Positions 34,567 through 42,969 of a stretch of 64,000 nucleotides of DNA are shown one piece after another. Positions within the stretch are counted from its first letter, which is position 1. Each line of letters starts with the position of its first letter. The translations under genes and the position numbers were made by a program. Source of the stretch: DATFVJ01 sp035517695 (lineage in GTDB: Bacteria > Actinomycetota > Actinomycetes > Streptosporangiales > Streptosporangiaceae); contig DATIYI010000379.1 of assembly GCA_035517695.1 (NCBI GenBank), positions 1-64,000 of the forward strand. Direction: 5' to 3'. The notes beneath the pieces are model-generated. The model was given only the letters and a program-made list of their open reading frames with translations. It did no database searches and was not told the DNA's origin.

Positions 34567-34783
34567 TTTTTGTCCGCCCCTGGTGACGCGATCTTCAGCG
34601 TGCCCTCCGCACCGTCCTCACCGTGGAACCGCTGCCAATCCCCGGTGATCTTGAGGATGCTGCGAACCGGATCGGTCGGCTGCGCTCCGACCGACAGCCA
34701 GTACTGCGCGCGCTCGGAGTCGATCTCAATGAGCTACGGCTCCAGCTTGGGGTGGTACTTGCCGATTTCTTCTATGGCCCGCG
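34567..34783 (-). pseudogene. rpsP: rpsP remnant (30S ribosomal protein S16)
   Basis: On the minus strand one frame reads RAIEEIGKYHPKLEP, a TAG stop (34734-34736), then LIEIDSERAQYWLSVGAQP, TDPVRSILKITGDWQRFHG and AEGTLKIASPGADK. These are unmistakable S16 segments. The first ~28 residues (MAVKIRLKRMGK...) are missing and the stop is in frame, so the copy is dead. Downstream on the plus strand (34801-34880) a short GGYTLFT / LRGKQVAGIGPI stretch in two frames looks like a fragment of a glyoxalase-fold (VOC) protein. A functional rpsP must exist elsewhere. Confidence 0.88.
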
Positions 34784-34934
34784 CTGGCGCTGCCACGGGT
34801 GGCCGAGGCCGGCGGCTACACCCTGTTCACTCACCTTGCGCGGCAAGCAGGTGGCCGGCATCGGCCCGATCAGGCCCGCGGGTCAGCAGCCTCATGCTCG
34901 GTGCGCCTCTAGCGGACCGCCTGCCGACGGAAGC

Positions 34935-35729
34935 TCACGGACTGTTCTTGCGCTTCGTGCGCCTGAGCGACAGCAGGACGAGGATCGCCGCGAGCATAAC
35001 GCCGAGCGCGGGGATGGCGCGCCTGGCCACCGGCCCGGCCGCGACGCCGAGCAGGTCGAGCGTTTCGCCTTCCTTCTTGCGCGCCAGCGCGGTGCCTGCC
35101 GGTGCGGATACTCCCGATGGCGTGGATGCGGCCGAAGTGGACCCGCTCGGTGAGGTGGATGCGGCGGGCGCGGACCTGTCCGAAGTGGCGAGGCTGCCGG
35201 GGGTGGCGGGGCTGCCGGGGGTGGCGGGGCTGCCGGAGGTGGCGGGGCTAGTGGGCGCGCCCTGAGCGGCCGCCGCGACGTTGCCGCCTTGGGCAGCAGT
35301 ATGGCTAGCTGCCGGGCCTGCTGTCGGCTGGGCTGTGGGCGGCTGGGCTGTGGGCGGCTGGGCCGCCGCCGTCTGCTCGTGCGCCGCGTTGTCGTGTGGC
35401 GCGTCGCCCTGGGTGGTATCCGCGGACGGAAGCTCACTCAGGTTGGTCGCGAATCGCTCGACGAGCTTGCCGCCCACGTCGGCGAGCACGCCACGGCCCA
35501 TCTGGGCGGGCCTGCCGGTCACGTTCAGCGTCGTGCTCATGGTGACCCTGGTCTGCGCGCCAGGCTGCTCGTTCCGGCCAGCCTGCCCGTTCTCGCCGTA
35601 CGATGCGGCGTGCACCGTAGCCGACGCGGTGCCGGTGCCGCGCGATTCCTTGCCTGACGCCTCGAGGGTGACCGTGTGCGCGTCGCCGTCGCGGTCCACG
35701 AACCTGGCGCGGCCCGCGTACGTCAGCAC
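34935..35729 (-). CDS. CoxG-like SRPBCC protein, 5' end missing or degraded
   Basis: 264 residues from GTG 35729. Residues 1-~95 are the second half of a CoxG (carbon monoxide dehydrogenase subunit G, SRPBCC fold) domain: LTYAGRARFVDRDGD, ASGKESRGTGTASATV and TLNVTGRPAQMGRGVLADVGGK. In the same frame upstream, GDDITGRVRIKVGPI continues the family sequence but has no start codon, and the N-terminal ~25 residues are unrecognisable, so the gene looks truncated. A Pro/Ala/Thr-rich linker of ~100 residues and a C-terminal membrane helix (ALGVMLAAILVLLSL, basic tail) follow. It may be a pseudogene; it lies beside the rpsP remnant. Confidence 0.6.
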   Translation of the reverse strand: MLTYAGRARFVDRDGDAHTVTLEASGKESRGTGTASATVHAASYGENGQAGRNEQPGAQTRVTMSTTLNVTGRPAQMGRGVLADVGGKLVERFATNLSELPSADTTQGDAPHDNAAHEQTAAAQPPTAQPPTAQPTAGPAASHTAAQGGNVAAAAQGAPTSPATSGSPATPGSPATPGSLATSDRSAPAASTSPSGSTSAASTPSGVSAPAGTALARKKEGETLDLLGVAAGPVARRAIPALGVMLAAILVLLSLRRTKRKNSP

Positions 35730-35952
35730 GATCGGGCCGACCTTGATCCGGACACGCCCGGTGATGTCGTCGCCTTCGCGGCCATCGCCGGATGGTCCAG
35801 AATCACGATGTCGCGGATTCTTCCCAGGTACAACGTGCGCGACCGCTCCGCGGGGTCAGTGCCTTACTCGTAACTTAGGCGCCGCAACAGCCACACCAGC
35901 CCCCTGTGCAACTGTTGGCCGAGGTCATGAGGGTTAACAGGTGCTGCGTGCG

Positions 35953-36606
35953 TCAGATGACGCCCATCCCGATTCCCGCCGCGACCGTGATGAGGATCAT
36001 CGCGCCGAAAAGCTCGCTCTTTCGCCCGGCCGCGGCTCCGATCCGGGCGCCCAATTCGAGGCCTACCAGCGACATCAGCACGCTCACTCCGCCGATGACC
36101 AGGGCGGACACAAGGATGCCCGCCGCTCCGGTGCCGAGGGCGCCGAGGGCGAAGCCGACCGCGAGGTTGTCGATGCTCAGCGCCAGCCCCACCAGCAGCA
36201 GCCGCGAGGTGCGCCTCGGGACCTGGCCTGTCACGTCAGCGTGGCGGTCCCGTTTCGGTGCGTCGCACGGCCCGTCGCCGACCTGGGTGGCGTGGTGGCG
36301 TCCGCCGGAGTCGCCACTGGGATTCGGGCCGCACCATGAGTCTCGGCTGCGCAGCACGTCAACTAGTGCGTAGCAGCCCACCCCGATCAGCAGCGCCGCG
36401 CCAGCCCAGCGGGTCACACCCCCGAGCCTGGCCGTGAGGTGGTGGCCGACCGCCAGTCCCACGATCGGCATGCCGGCCTCGAAGGCGCCGAAGACCACAG
36501 CCACCCGCCATCGGATGCTCGCATCGGTTCCGGGCACACCGATTCCGATCGCTCCGGCGAAGTTGGACAGCCCGACCGACACGGCGAGGAGGACAAGCGC
36601 GACCAA
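35953..36606 (-). CDS. mntP: MntP-like manganese efflux pump
   Basis: 217-residue membrane protein of the MntP (DUF204) family, likely exporting Mn2+. Six membrane segments in two halves: VGLSNFAGAIGIGV in the first, and the repeat LALSIDNLAVGFALG in the second, each with the conserved Asn/Asp-Asn. A hydrophilic loop of about 40 residues (His/Asp-rich) joins the halves. The only in-frame start is TTG 36606, nine bases after the stop of the upstream LmbE gene in the same frame, so translation is probably coupled to it. Confidence 0.85.
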   Translation of the reverse strand: MVALVLLAVSVGLSNFAGAIGIGVPGTDASIRWRVAVVFGAFEAGMPIVGLAVGHHLTARLGGVTRWAGAALLIGVGCYALVDVLRSRDSWCGPNPSGDSGGRHHATQVGDGPCDAPKRDRHADVTGQVPRRTSRLLLVGLALSIDNLAVGFALGALGTGAAGILVSALVIGGVSVLMSLVGLELGARIGAAAGRKSELFGAMILITVAAGIGMGVI

Positions 36607-36615
36607 GGTGACCGC

Positions 36616-37335
36616 TCAGCCGGTTTCAAGTACCTGGAACGCCTCGGCCAGCCGGCCCTCGGGCAGGCCCGCTTGCGCCGCGTTGCTCGTCAGCCAGCCG
36701 CGAAGGCGATCCTCGAGCCCGTCCATGTGGCCAGTCTGGCTCTCGTGCGCCCGCAGCGCGGCGACCTTTCTTCCGAACGTGTCCGTCACGTCGACGTAGC
36801 GGTCGGGTGAGGGCCCGCCCATGAGCCACACCTCGCTCACCGTCCAGGCGTCGAGCCCTTCGTCGGCGGTCAGTTCGGGGAACGCGAACGGGTTACGCGC
36901 GTCCGGGTAGACCGCGTCCAGCGCCGCCGCGCCGACCGCGCGATGGTCCGGGTGACTCGGGCCGATCCGCCGGTAGTTGCGCTCGGGCGTCGGGCACATC
37001 AGCCGCTGCGGCCGCACCTGCCTGATCACCCGGGCAAGATCCTTGCGGAGGCCAAGCGTGGCCTCGACGCGGCCGTCCGGATATCCAAGGAACCGCACGT
37101 CGTCTACTCCCACGTGCTTGGCGGCCACCATCTGCTCGCCGCGCCGCAGGGATGCCATTGCCGCGCGATCGACCGTCTCGTCGTAGCCGCCGGCGTCACC
37201 TTGGGTGACCAAGCAGTAGGTGACCTCGATACCGGCATCGGTCCACGCGGCGACCGTGCCCGCCGCGCCGAAGTCGATGTCGTCGGGGTGGGCGACGATG
37301 ATCAGTATTCTGCGCACCTCGGAATCGGTCATCAC
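36616..37335 (-). CDS. LmbE/PIG-L family deacetylase
   Basis: 239 residues from GTG 37335 (ATG 37332 is an alternative). The zinc-binding AHPDDIDFGAAGT motif is at 15-27 and the second metal histidine is in GPSHPDHRAVG near 128. Related enzymes deacetylate GlcNAc-type sugars (MshB, BshB, Mca family); substrate here is unknown. Transcribed with the mntP-like gene, which begins nine bases after it, and divergent from pcrA. Confidence 0.92.
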   Translation of the reverse strand: MMTDSEVRRILIIVAHPDDIDFGAAGTVAAWTDAGIEVTYCLVTQGDAGGYDETVDRAAMASLRRGEQMVAAKHVGVDDVRFLGYPDGRVEATLGLRKDLARVIRQVRPQRLMCPTPERNYRRIGPSHPDHRAVGAAALDAVYPDARNPFAFPELTADEGLDAWTVSEVWLMGGPSPDRYVDVTDTFGRKVAALRAHESQTGHMDGLEDRLRGWLTSNAAQAGLPEGRLAEAFQVLETG

Positions 37336-37450
37336 CTCGTCATTTTATGAGACCGCGGTTTCCCTGCTGAGGCGTCTGGGGATCGGTTCTGCCGGTCCGG
37401 CTGCGCCTGGCTTGCCGCGACATGTCGGCGCCACCGCCTACGCTTGGCAC

Positions 37451-39670
37451 GTGTCCACCGTGGCGGCAGAATCCCTACTCGACGGCCTCAATCCGCAGCA
37501 GCGTGCGGCCGTTGTGCATGAGCGCTCGCCCCTGCTCATCGTGGCCGGCGCGGGCTCGGGTAAGACCCGCGTGCTCACCTACCGGATCGCATACTTGCTC
37601 GCGGAGCGCCACGTCAGGCCTGCCGAGATCCTGGCGATCACCTTCACGAACAAGGCTGCAGGCGAGATGGCCAGCCGAGTCGGCTCTCTCGTCGGCGCCA
37701 GGGCAAGGGCGATGTGGGTGATGACCTTCCACTCGGCCTGTGTCCGCATCCTGCGCCGTGAGGCCAGGCGTTTCGGCTATCCGTCCAGCTTCTCCATCTA
37801 CGACCAGGCGGACTCGCAGCGGCTGATGGGACTGGTCTGCAGGGAACTCGACCTCGACCCGAAGTGGTTCGCGCCCAAGGCGATGCTCGCTCAGGTGTCC
37901 AACCTGAAGAACGAGCTTGTCGACTACGAGACGTTCGCCAGCCGCGCCAACACGCACAAGGAGACGGCGCTCGCGGAGGCCTACACGGCGTACCAGCGCC
38001 GGCTCGTGGAGTCCGGGGCAATGGACTTCGACGACCTGATCATGGTGACGGTATGCCTGCTGCAGGCCTTCCCCGAGGTGGCCGAGCACTACCGGCGCCG
38101 GTTCAGGCACATTCTCGTCGACGAGTACCAGGACACCAACCACGCCCAGTATGAGCTTGTGCGCGAACTTGTGGGCGGCAGCGCCCACGACGATCCGGCT
38201 GAGCTGTGCGTGGTGGGTGACGCCGACCAGTCCATCTACGCTTTCCGCGGCGCCACGATCCGCAACATCGAGGAGTTCGAGCAGGACTTCCCCGATGCGA
38301 AGGTCATCCTGCTCGAACAGAACTACAGGTCCACCCAGAACATCCTCTCCGCGGCCAACGCGCTGGTGTCGCGCAATGCCGGCCGCAAGCCGAAGAACCT
38401 CTGGTCCGATCAGGGCGCAGGGCCGCTCATCACCGGTTATGTCGCGGACAACGAGCACGACGAGGCTGCTTTCGTCGCCGCCGAGGTGGACAGGCTTGCG
38501 GACGAAGGCGAAGCGAAACCCGGCCAGGTGGCCGTCTTCTACCGCACCAATGCGCAGTCCCGTGTCTTCGAGGAGATCTTCATCCGCACCGGGCTGCCTT
38601 ACCGTGTTATCGGCGGCGTGCGATTCTACGAACGTCGCGAGGTGCGTGATCTGCTCGCCTATCTCAGGCTGTTGGCCAATCCCGAGGACCTGGTGTCGCT
38701 GCGCCGCATCCTGAACGTGCCACGGCGCGGCATCGGCGACCGTGCCGAGGCCTGCGTGGCGGCGTTCGCGCAGCGCGAGCGGATCACCTTCCCCGCGGCC
38801 CTTGCCAGGCCCGACGAGGTGCCCGCACTCGCCGCGCGTTCTGCCCATTCGATCGCTGATTTCAACGAGCTGATCAACGGTTTGCGGGCGCTCGTTGATG
38901 CGGGCATGGCGCCCGCACAGATCGCCGAGGCGGTGCTCGACCGTTCCGGTTACCTGGCCGAGCTGACCGATTCCGAGGACCCGCAGGACGAGAGCCGGAT
39001 CGAGAACCTCTCGCAGCTTGTCACCGTGGCACGCGAGTTCGAGGGCGCCAATCCCGACGGGACGCTGGTGGATTTCCTCGAGCAGGTCTCCCTGGTCGCG
39101 GACGCCGATCAGATCCCCGAGGGGGAAGATCACGGCGGTTTGGTGACCTTGATGACCCTGCATACCGCGAAGGGCCTGGAGTTTCCTGTCGTGTTCCTCA
39201 CCGGGATGGAAGAGGGCGTGTTCCCGCACCAGCGGTCGCTCCTGGGAGACACGAGGGCGCTGGAGGAGGAGCGGCGGCTCGCCTACGTCGGGATTACCCG
39301 GGCCTCCGAGCGCCTCTATCTGACTCGCACGGCGCTGCGCACCTGGTGGGGGCGTCCGTCGGCCCACTCGCCGTCGCGATTCCTGGCCGAGATTCCGGCT
39401 GGGCTCGTCGGCTGGCGCCGCAGCGAGGCCTCCATGACCGTGGCGCCTGCCAGCGAGCAGCTGGCGAGGCGCCCCGGTGTGCGGGTCACAGGGAACAGGG
39501 AGGTCCCCTTGCTCGTGCCAGGCGACCGGGTCACCCACGACAAGTTCGGGCTCGGCCGGGTAGTGAGCGTTGGCGGCGTGGGGGAGCGCGCAGAAGCGAA
39601 GATCGACTTCGGCGGCGATGACGGGGTGAAGCACCTGATCCTGCGTTACGCCCCGATGGAGAAGTTGTAG
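37451..39670 (+). CDS. pcrA: ATP-dependent DNA helicase PcrA/UvrD1
   Basis: SF1A 3'-5' helicase of repair and replication. GTG 37451 gives 739 residues starting MSTVAAESLLDGLNPQQRAA; the upstream frame is not helicase-like. Q motif LNPQQRAAV, Walker A GAGSGKT (33-39), Walker B DEYQDTN, VVGDADQSIYAFRGA, YRSTQNIL, VTLMTLHTAKGLEFPVVFLT and YVGITRASERLYLTR are all present in order. The C-terminus (LVPGDRVTHDKFGLGRVVSV) is the Tudor-like domain that binds RNA polymerase in PcrA. Length is normal for actinobacterial UvrD1. Confidence 0.96.
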   Translation: MSTVAAESLLDGLNPQQRAAVVHERSPLLIVAGAGSGKTRVLTYRIAYLLAERHVRPAEILAITFTNKAAGEMASRVGSLVGARARAMWVMTFHSACVRILRREARRFGYPSSFSIYDQADSQRLMGLVCRELDLDPKWFAPKAMLAQVSNLKNELVDYETFASRANTHKETALAEAYTAYQRRLVESGAMDFDDLIMVTVCLLQAFPEVAEHYRRRFRHILVDEYQDTNHAQYELVRELVGGSAHDDPAELCVVGDADQSIYAFRGATIRNIEEFEQDFPDAKVILLEQNYRSTQNILSAANALVSRNAGRKPKNLWSDQGAGPLITGYVADNEHDEAAFVAAEVDRLADEGEAKPGQVAVFYRTNAQSRVFEEIFIRTGLPYRVIGGVRFYERREVRDLLAYLRLLANPEDLVSLRRILNVPRRGIGDRAEACVAAFAQRERITFPAALARPDEVPALAARSAHSIADFNELINGLRALVDAGMAPAQIAEAVLDRSGYLAELTDSEDPQDESRIENLSQLVTVAREFEGANPDGTLVDFLEQVSLVADADQIPEGEDHGGLVTLMTLHTAKGLEFPVVFLTGMEEGVFPHQRSLLGDTRALEEERRLAYVGITRASERLYLTRTALRTWWGRPSAHSPSRFLAEIPAGLVGWRRSEASMTVAPASEQLARRPGVRVTGNREVPLLVPGDRVTHDKFGLGRVVSVGGVGERAEAKIDFGGDDGVKHLILRYAPMEKL

Positions 39671-39995
39671 CTGCCGCGCGGCAGAAGGCCGGCGGCCCTT
39701 CCGCGCCGACGGCGGCCGCCGAAGATCCACGGGACTACGCCCTAGCGGCGCGACTTGACCGGTGGCAGAAAACCGCGACATGCTGACTTACGCGGGAAGG
39801 GCGACCACGTTGTCGATCCCTGAGGTCTGACTTAACTGCCGCGTTGGCGGCTCTGTCGGCGCCCTTCCCGCCCAATAGTCACCTCGTTCCATATGCGTCC
39901 CGTGGTGCCTTCCACGCCGCGTCCCCTTGCCGCAAGGCGGCCACGGCCGGTTACGCTCCCCCGCAGGGCACGATCCACTTGGGTGGGAGGAAGCG
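39671..39995 (+). other. intergenic region between pcrA and the B12-binding gene
   Basis: About 325 bases with no supportable gene or remnant. Purine-rich GGGAGGAAG at its end is the ribosome binding site of the next gene. Confidence 0.5.
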
Positions 39996-40448
39996 ATGGC
40001 AAGCATCCGCGTCGTGGTCGCTAAGGTCGGCCTGGACGGGCACGACCGTGGCGCGAAAGTCGTCGCGCGGGCGCTGCGAGACGCGGGCGTCGAGGTGATA
40101 TACACCGGCCTGCACCAGACGCCTGAGCAGGTCGTGGAGGCCGCGGTGCAGGAGGATGCGGATGGCATCGGCCTATCCATCCTGTCCGGCGCGCACATGA
40201 CCCTCTGTGCCCGGGTCCTCGAACTGCTCGCCGAACATGACGCGGGCGATATCACTGTCTTCCTGGGCGGCATCGTGCCAGATGCGGACATTTCCGAGCT
40301 TGAGCGTTTGGGTGTCGCACGGGTTTTCACCCCGGGCGCCTCCACCCACGAGATAGTGAATTGGGTCTATGCCACGTTCGGTGAGCCGGGAGAAACGGTC
40401 GCGCCCGGCGCTCGTCCCGGGGCGGTGCCTCCCGCGGCCTCTGCCTGA
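39996..40448 (+). CDS. cobalamin-binding small subunit of an acyl-CoA mutase
   Basis: 150-residue stand-alone B12-binding domain. ATG 39996 has GGGAGG immediately upstream. The base-off/His-on cobalamin motif DxHxxG is DGHDRG (14-19), followed by SILSGAHM and FLGGIVP (the S..L and GG motifs). This is the domain fused at the C-terminus of methylmalonyl-CoA mutase MutB, or separate in isobutyryl-CoA-type mutases (IcmB). A large subunit lacking this domain is encoded at 61278-62867, 21 kb away, and the two may assemble. It directly precedes the sucCD region, the entry point of succinyl-CoA into the TCA cycle. Confidence 0.9.
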   Translation: MASIRVVVAKVGLDGHDRGAKVVARALRDAGVEVIYTGLHQTPEQVVEAAVQEDADGIGLSILSGAHMTLCARVLELLAEHDAGDITVFLGGIVPDADISELERLGVARVFTPGASTHEIVNWVYATFGEPGETVAPGARPGAVPPAASA

Positions 40449-40771
40449 CGGTGCCTCGGATCGGCCATCGGCTGATGCCTGACAGCAGCGCCCAGCACGT
40501 CTTCATGATTGTTTCCGCCTCGCCGACGCCGCAGAATCGCCACCAGCCCAGAACGCACCATGATCCGCAGCTGTGTTGATTTTCCTGCGGTGACCTGCGG
40601 CTGGCCCCGTAGCGGCTGAGGGCGGGCACCATCGAGGGGGAGGGCGAGCCGAGGCGCTGCAGAATCAGTTGCGGCCGGGGGGGGCGGCACACCGCCCCCC
40701 CGGCTAGGCTGCCTGCCAGGATGTTCCGCGCCGGGACGCGGGATACGTAGCCGAGCCAAGGACGGACCCTA
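40449..40771 (+). other. sucCD upstream region
   Basis: About 320 bases without a gene. No promoter could be assigned with confidence; a strong G+C hairpin sits near its end. Confidence 0.4.
40674..40704 (+). terminator. strong G+C hairpin upstream of sucC
   Basis: A 13-bp stem of mostly G-C pairs (left arm 40674-40687 with one bulged G, right arm 40692-40704) closes on a four-base caca loop, 67 bases before the sucC start. There is no T-run. It could end transcripts from upstream or act in the sucC leader. Confidence 0.6.
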
Positions 40772-41959
40772 GTGGACCTGTTCGAGCACCAGGCGAAGGA
40801 ACTCTTCGCGGAGTATGGGATACCGGTGCCTACCGGCCGGGTCGCGCAGACCCCGGCGGAGGCGCGAGCGATCGCGGCCGAGTTCGCGGCAGCGGGCGTG
40901 CCGCGGGTGGTGGTTAAGGCCCAGGTCAAGGTCGGAGGCCGGGGCAAGGCGGGCGGTGTGAAACTGGCGAATGACCCGGCTGAGGCGGCGGCAGAAGCAG
41001 CGGCGATCCTGGGCATGGACATTAAGGGCCACACGGTGCGCAAGGTTCTCGTCGAGGAAGCAAGCGACATTGCCGCCGAGTACTACTTCTCTTACCTGCT
41101 CGATCGGGCCAACCGCACGTTTTTGTCCATTTGCTCCGCTCAGGGTGGCATGGAGATCGAGGAGGTAGCCCGGTCCAGCCCTGAGTCCGTTGCCCGGGTG
41201 CCGGTGTCCGCCCTGAGCGGGGTCGACAGCGCCAAGGCGGCGGAGATCGTCGCCGCGGGCGGGCTGCCGCCGGAGGCGCGCGAGGGCGCGGCCGGCCTGG
41301 CAGAAAAGCTATGGGCGATGTTCACCGACGAAGACGCTACGCTGGCCGAGATCAATCCCATGATCTTGACACGTGATGGCAGGGTTATGGCCCTGGACGC
41401 GAAGGTCACCCTGGATGACAACGCGTCGGCACGACAGGACCATGACCAGTTCGCGGATCCGGAGTCCGCCGATCCGCTCGAAGCCAGGGCTAAGGCCAGA
41501 CGCCTCAACTACGTCAAGCTTGACGGTCAGGTGGGCGTCATCGGCAACGGCGCCGGCCTCGTCATGTCCACCCTTGACGTGGTCGCGTACGCCGGCGAAC
41601 AGTTTGGTGGCATTCGTCCAGCGAACTTTCTCGACATCGGTGGCGGCGCCTCCGCCGAGGTAATGGCCAACGGCCTGGACATCGTGCTGTCCGACCCTTC
41701 GGTCCGCTCAGTCCTCGTGAACGTGTTCGGCGGTATTACTTCATGTGACGCCGTCGCGAGCGGGATTGTGTCAGCGATCGGCCTGCTCGCGGAGCGCCCG
41801 GAGACAGTACAGCGGCCGATCGTGGTGCGACTGGATGGAAACAACGCGGCCGAGGGCCGCCGGATCCTGACCGAGGCCGGCATCGGCGTCGTTGAGCAGG
41901 TCCCCACCATGGACGACGCGGCGCGGCGCGCCGCGGAACTAGCCGCGACTGGAGCGTGA
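40772..41959 (+). CDS. sucC: succinyl-CoA synthetase beta subunit
   Basis: ADP-forming succinate-CoA ligase beta subunit of the TCA cycle. 395 residues from GTG 40772, beginning MDLFEHQAKELFAEYGIPVP as usual. The ATP-grasp domain (VVKAQVKVGGRGKAGGVKLA, EINPMILTRDG) and the C-terminal CoA ligase-like domain (FLDIGGGASAEV, VNVFGGITSCD, VVRLDGNNAAEGRRIL) are intact. sucD follows after one base. Confidence 0.97.
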   Translation: MDLFEHQAKELFAEYGIPVPTGRVAQTPAEARAIAAEFAAAGVPRVVVKAQVKVGGRGKAGGVKLANDPAEAAAEAAAILGMDIKGHTVRKVLVEEASDIAAEYYFSYLLDRANRTFLSICSAQGGMEIEEVARSSPESVARVPVSALSGVDSAKAAEIVAAGGLPPEAREGAAGLAEKLWAMFTDEDATLAEINPMILTRDGRVMALDAKVTLDDNASARQDHDQFADPESADPLEARAKARRLNYVKLDGQVGVIGNGAGLVMSTLDVVAYAGEQFGGIRPANFLDIGGGASAEVMANGLDIVLSDPSVRSVLVNVFGGITSCDAVASGIVSAIGLLAERPETVQRPIVVRLDGNNAAEGRRILTEAGIGVVEQVPTMDDAARRAAELAATGA

Positions 41960-41960
41960 G

Positions 41961-42848
41961 ATGGCGATCTTCCTGACCGGGCAGAGCCGGGTCCTCATCC
42001 AAGGCATCACCGGGTCCGAGGGTCGTAAGCACGGGCAGCGCATGCTGGCGGCAGGCACCAAGATCGTGGGCGGCACGAACCCGCGCAAGGCCGGCCAGAC
42101 CGTCGACCTCGGCGCGCCCCTGCCGGTGTTCGCCACCGTCGCGGACGCGATGGCGGCAACAGGGGCCGACGTGTCCGTGGTCTTCGTCCCCGCGTTGGGT
42201 GTCAAGGCGGCGGTCATCGAGGCTGTCGACGCCCAGATCCCGCTCGTCGTCGTCATCACGGAGGGAATCCCGGTGCACGACACGACGGCGTTCTGGGCGT
42301 ATGCCTCGGCCGCCGGCAACAGGACCCGGATCGTCGGTCCCAACTGCCCAGGTGTCGCGTCGCCTGGCAAATCGAATGCGGGGATCATTCCCGCCGACAT
42401 CACCACAGAGGGGCGCATCGGCCTGGTGTCCAAGTCAGGCACGCTTACCTACCAGATGATGTACGAACTGCGGGACGTCGGATTCTCCACCTGTGTGGGG
42501 ATTGGCGGCGACCCCGTCGTCGGGACGACCCACATCGATTGCCTGCAGGCATTTCAGGAGGACCCTGAGACCGACGCGATCGTGATGATCGGCGAAATCG
42601 GCGGCGATGCGGAGGAGCGGGCAGCCGCATTCGTCGATCAGCACGTGACCAAGCCGGTCGTGGGCTATGTCGCCGGATTCACCGCGCCGGAGGGTAAGAC
42701 CATGGGACACGCCGGTGCCATCGTATCGGGCTCCGCAGGTACCGCGCAGGCTAAGAAAGAGGCGCTGGAAAAGGTGGGTGTCCGGGTCGGCAAGACGCCG
42801 AGCGAGACCGCCCGCATCGCGCGAGCGGCGGTGCGGCAGGCGCGCTGA
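41961..42848 (+). CDS. sucD: succinyl-CoA synthetase alpha subunit
   Basis: 295 residues from ATG 41961, one base after sucC. CoA-binding ITGSEGRKHGQRML near the N-terminus, the GPNCPGVASPGKSNAGI stretch, and the phosphohistidine motif TMGHAGAIVSG near 243-253 are present. Complete and of usual length; the pair makes ATP (or GTP) and succinate from succinyl-CoA, linking the mutase pathway here to the TCA enzymes encoded about 8 kb downstream. Confidence 0.97.
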   Translation: MAIFLTGQSRVLIQGITGSEGRKHGQRMLAAGTKIVGGTNPRKAGQTVDLGAPLPVFATVADAMAATGADVSVVFVPALGVKAAVIEAVDAQIPLVVVITEGIPVHDTTAFWAYASAAGNRTRIVGPNCPGVASPGKSNAGIIPADITTEGRIGLVSKSGTLTYQMMYELRDVGFSTCVGIGGDPVVGTTHIDCLQAFQEDPETDAIVMIGEIGGDAEERAAAFVDQHVTKPVVGYVAGFTAPEGKTMGHAGAIVSGSAGTAQAKKEALEKVGVRVGKTPSETARIARAAVRQAR

Positions 42849-42969
42849 CCGGTTTGCCTGCGCAATAGCCGCGGCCAGGCGACCGCGGGGGCAACCAACC
42901 CCAGGTAACACAGCCGACCCAGCCCCTGCCCGGCGCGCCTGCGTGCTCCGTGGCGACGTCCTTGCCAGC

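Noticed and set aside
37475..39781. 768-codon open frame on the minus strand across pcrA
   Set aside because: The plus strand carries every SF1 helicase motif in order; the antisense frame is a GC3 shadow.
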